A stretch of DNA of 64,000 nt from Glycine soja (lineage: Eukaryota; Streptophyta; Magnoliopsida; Fabales; Fabaceae): contig NC_041016.1 of NCBI RefSeq assembly GCF_004193775.1, positions 41,250,022 to 41,314,021 of the forward strand, given 5' to 3'. How positions within the stretch are numbered: position 1 is the stretch's first letter; every line of letters begins with the position of its first letter. Positions 61,010 through 64,000 of this stretch are shown here, piece by piece. The notes under the pieces were generated by a model. The model did no database searches. It was not told the DNA's origin and saw only the letters and a program-made list of their open reading frames with translations. The position numbers and the translations under genes are program-made.

Positions 61010-61324
61010 GTTCCTGTTGCCTTTAGTTGATCATATTGTAGTTTATACTTGGACAGTGGAGTATTGTTGGAAGGAACAATTATATTGCAAACTCAAATGC
61101 TAAAAGATAGAAGCAAACATCAAGGATTGTTGAGCACGTTTCAGTTGAACTTTTCTGTAAAAGCTTATTCAAATGAGCTTTGTCATAATTAACTTAAGTA
61201 GTAAGTAATGAAATTCAACTAAAAGAGTGTAAAAACAAATTTGGAATTGACAGCTGGCAAAATATGGAAACTTTTAATTCAAATAATAATGACACATGTA
61301 CCTATAGACATGGATTGGTAACAT

Positions 61325-61775
61325 CGATAAGGAACTTGATATCAAGTATGTTGTGAGGAACAGAAGTAGCGTTCATTCATTGATAAACATTTAGCCTCCC
61401 CTTCTTTAAAGTCTTATCTTGTGTAATTTTTAAAAAGTGTACGAAATTACATGATTAATACATGAGAGCTATTTTTGTTTCTTCCTGTATACATGCAGAA
61501 CTGCATACTAGATTTTGCTTGATACATATTATAAATTAACTTAAATTAAATTAAACTCAGTCTATTAAGCTCGACACAGGCGTTGACCGATAAGGAATTT
61601 GATATCAAGTATGTTGTGAGGAATAGAAGTAGCATTCATTCATTGATAAAACATTTAGCCTCCCCTTCTTTAAAGTCATATCTTGTGTAATTTTTTAAAA
61701 GTGTACAAAATTACATGATGAATACATGAGAGCTATTTTTGTTTCTTCCTGTACACATGCGGAACCGCATACCAA
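61325..61775. repeat. Tandem duplication (about 185 bp, offset about 263)
   Basis: CGATAAGGAA..GATATCAAGTATGTTGTG through ACATGAGAGCTATTTTTG and the CGCATAC end occurs at about 61325-61510 and 61588-61775 with roughly 5 percent difference. It duplicates the last exon end of the RPA-like gene and its downstream sequence. Confidence 0.85.
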
Positions 61776-63486
61776 AATTACATGATCAATCAATTCAGTG
61801 CATTCACGACCCCACAGGAGAAATTTTGTGCTTTCATCTTTATAATTGACCATCACTTGAACTCTATATCTGGAAACATATATAATAGCATTAAATGCTA
61901 AATATAAATTCAAACATAAATATAGTGCCACAAAAATTTAAAAAGGAAAACAAAGACCTAAGCATAGCTCGATCATTATGCATGCCACATGGGCACACAA
62001 ACGGTTCTGTATAGACATCTATTTTCTTATGGCACTGAATGCAAGTTGCATAACACCATGAATGATTGTTCATAACAATTATCGTGATTATACCAATAGT
62101 AACACAAACAAACTCCTGCAGGAAATATCACAGCCATAAAATTAAGCAGGAGGCAGCCAAAGAAGCGATAAACAGGTAAACATATATAAGATAATTACTT
62201 CACAAAAGTTGTTTATCTCAGAAATGGTCTTTGCCTCTGACTTGGAAATGAATGTTTCCCTTGATGATAACTGAGCAGAACCTGAAGGTTGTGAACTCCA
62301 CTGGGAACGACGTGTCAAAACTGAGCAGATCTCAATGCCCAATTCTGAAAGCCTATACATACTAAATCAATAACAGACCGAAGGAAAGAAAAACAAACAT
62401 ATATTAATAACAACATGAGGCAAATACTTCTTATTGAATTCTTCAATTGGTGCCACTGGCTCATTAATAGTCAATTTAGAAGCCTTCAAAGAATTGCTAA
62501 CTGAGCATGGATAGGATCCTGCACCAGTCAGAAATAAAACCATAAGTTGGATGCGATGAAGATGAAAAACAATAAACTATATATCACAGTATACCCTGGC
62601 CCTCTTTAATTCTGGAATTGGTCAACAACACAATAATAGGCCCTTCAGTCTCATGTTGATCCAAATATTCCAAAAATTGAAGACAATAATCGTCCCATAG
62701 AGTGCAAGACAACAATTGGTTACTGAAGAAAAAAAAAATAAACCATTATACAAACAATCAATTAACAACATACAACGATACAATCATACAACCATGAATA
62801 ACTCATAGAACATATCAGACGTTTACCTCAAATTCATAAGCTTAAAACAACTCTCTTACTTCTGGGTGAAATGTAATGAAAAACAACCTCGTCAACCACA
62901 CCAATGATGTTTAAAAAATTGAGTAAAAATCAGTAACGGAAAACAAAACCCACAAACACTGGTGATGAAATTAGAAATGTAAATCTAGCTGTGCTAACCT
63001 ACTAATAGGTTAGACTGTAATTGGCCAACAATGACATCCAAAAAATCTGCAAATATATAATTTTTAAAAGGAAGCCCATCCAATTGACACTGTCTGACAA
63101 TCGTAACTCCAATAAATGTCAATTTATATGGATGATCACAAACTCTGTACTTTCCATCATTCTTGCTGACTCTAAAATTGTGCATCACATAAGTACAACC
63201 TTCCTTCAAATCCATTTTCCATGTCTTTAACTGGTCTTGCTTATAGACCACATGGATTTGGTCACCCTATGAATAATAAAAATATATAACTAATGGCTAC
63301 AAACAAAGACAATTCATGAACAAAAAGCACAAATTAAAAGCATACGTCAGAGTAAAAAATGACCATCTCAGCTTGTTCAGATCTGCCCGGCATCACAACA
63401 AACCAGAGCTCAGTTATCCTTACAGCAAGTTTCAGAGTTTCTTTAGATCCATCAATGATTTTTATCTTGTCAACAATACGTGCCAT
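61695..63486 (-). pseudogene. RPA1-like gene of the Helitron, eight exons
   Basis: Exon 1 at 63486-63347 (MARIVDKIKIIDGSKETLKL, LWFVVMPGR; donor GTATGC). Exon 2 from 63266 (acceptor TTCATAG; GDQIHVVYKQDQL, KEGCTYVMHNFRVSKNDGKY, OB fold A). Exon 3 at about 62945-62868 (IGVVDEVVF) seems to have a 1-nt loss near 62845. Exon 4 at about 62712-62599 (LLSCTLWDDYCLQFLEYLDQ, PIIVLLTNSRIKEGQ, OB fold B). Exons 5 and 6 carry YPCSVSNSLKASKLTINEP and EAKTISEINNF. Exon 7 at about 62119-61965 has the zinc ribbon WCYATCIQCHKKID and FVCPCG. Exon 8 at 61872-61695 has YRVQVMVNYKDESTKFLLWG. RPA binds single-stranded DNA, useful in rolling-circle replication. Plant Helitrons often carry such a gene. Confidence 0.85.
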
Positions 63487-64000
63487 CAGTCTGAACAAAA
63501 ACTCAGAAACATACATAGAAATTGAAACCACAAAACAACCACATAACATGATAACAACAACAAATAGAATGTTATTTATTGAAAAAAAAAACTATGATAA
63601 GTCAAACCATAAATATGATAACTAAGGTTGAAAGAACAATTGAGCTGACCCGATTCTGTTTTTTTGGACAGCCAACAGCAGCACCAAAAAGTAACAAGAA
63701 TATATAGTATCTATCAAGCACGTGTCAGCAGGAGGAAAACTAAGTTGGAACTCAAGATACTTGCATGAAAAACAAAGCAAGTAAAGCACCATCGAACACT
63801 CAGCAATAAGCAAATGAAGCAAAAACAAATAAAGAAGCTTTGGAGTAGTTGAGGGAATGATCGGGAATCCATAAAAAAGTTGAAACTCACACCCAAATGG
63901 AAAAGCGCAAAAAAACAACAAATTGAACAGGCCGCAGCACATGAACCATCGCCACAATAGTAACTTTCAGTGCCCCGTATTTGATAAGGCAATCACCAAG
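63487..64000. other. Upstream flank of the RPA-like gene
   Basis: No coding domain, repeat or Helitron 5' end recognised. Open frames at 63622-63992 (minus) are Cys/Phe-rich chance frames. Confidence 0.5.

Noticed and set aside
63622..63992. Two overlapping Cys/Phe-rich minus-strand frames upstream of the RPA-like gene
   Set aside because: No similarity to RPA N-termini. The RPA first exon with a good splice donor starts at 63486.

Overview
The window is a plant nuclear intergenic region made almost entirely of nested transposable elements. The family mix points to soybean (Glycine max) or a close relative: a SIRE1-type Ty1/copia element with an envelope-like second ORF, a Tat/Ogre-like element primed by tRNA-Arg, an Athila-like element primed by tRNA-Asp, CACTA elements carrying TNP2 and a C48-protease second gene, and abundant TAATCGATTA and CGCTTAGCG words. 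The species call is inference. I see no intact host gene, rRNA, tRNA or CRISPR array.

Layout. 1-7046 is the decayed body and right end of a CACTA (En/Spm) transposon on the plus strand. 7047-8234 is AT-rich intergenic DNA. From 8235 to the end of the window lies one large minus-strand Helitron. Its 3' end (hairpin plus CTAG) is at 8235 and its 5' end is beyond 64000. Reading in its own direction it carries a multi-exon RPA1-like gene (63486-61695), a Rep/helicase gene (start 61009, C-terminus 13782) and, near its 3' end, a degenerate gene with two B3-like domains (about 10715-8452). It is broken by four insertions: a 2.35-kb solo LTR (57230-59577), a 2.54-kb solo LTR of the same family in inverse orientation (54204-56745), a 36.7-kb Athila-like composite (14601-51257) and a 1.4-kb solo LTR (9110-10522). 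Exact or near-exact 5-bp target duplications flank all four.

The Athila-like composite is on the minus strand and non-autonomous: it has gag, protease and an extra ORF in the position usual for env-like genes, but no reverse transcriptase or integrase. It is split by a young, apparently coding-intact SIRE1 element (18011-27978, TSD ACTGT, two differences between 1232-bp LTRs) and by a Tat/Ogre-like element (33361-50405) in its 5' LTR. The Tat/Ogre-like element retains a frameshifted gag but no pol. It has two tandem arrays (62-bp and 24-bp monomers) between its coding remnants and its 3' LTR, and it contains a fourth nesting level, a 1.67-kb LTR-like unit (42801-44469).

The most unusual signals are these. 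A roughly 29-nt palindromic word (GATGTC..GATGTC..GACATC) is scattered through LTR, coding and UTR parts of SIRE1 in different reading frames. A 24-bp minisatellite has monomers that are hairpins whose stems co-vary. TAATCGATTA palindromes are spaced exactly 21 bp within pairs and 102 bp between pairs. The same plant-transposon domain appears in the extra ORF of three unrelated LTR-element lineages. The only plausible functional proteins are the SIRE1 Gag-Pol and its in-frame, stop-codon-separated envelope-like protein. Everything else is relic coding sequence.
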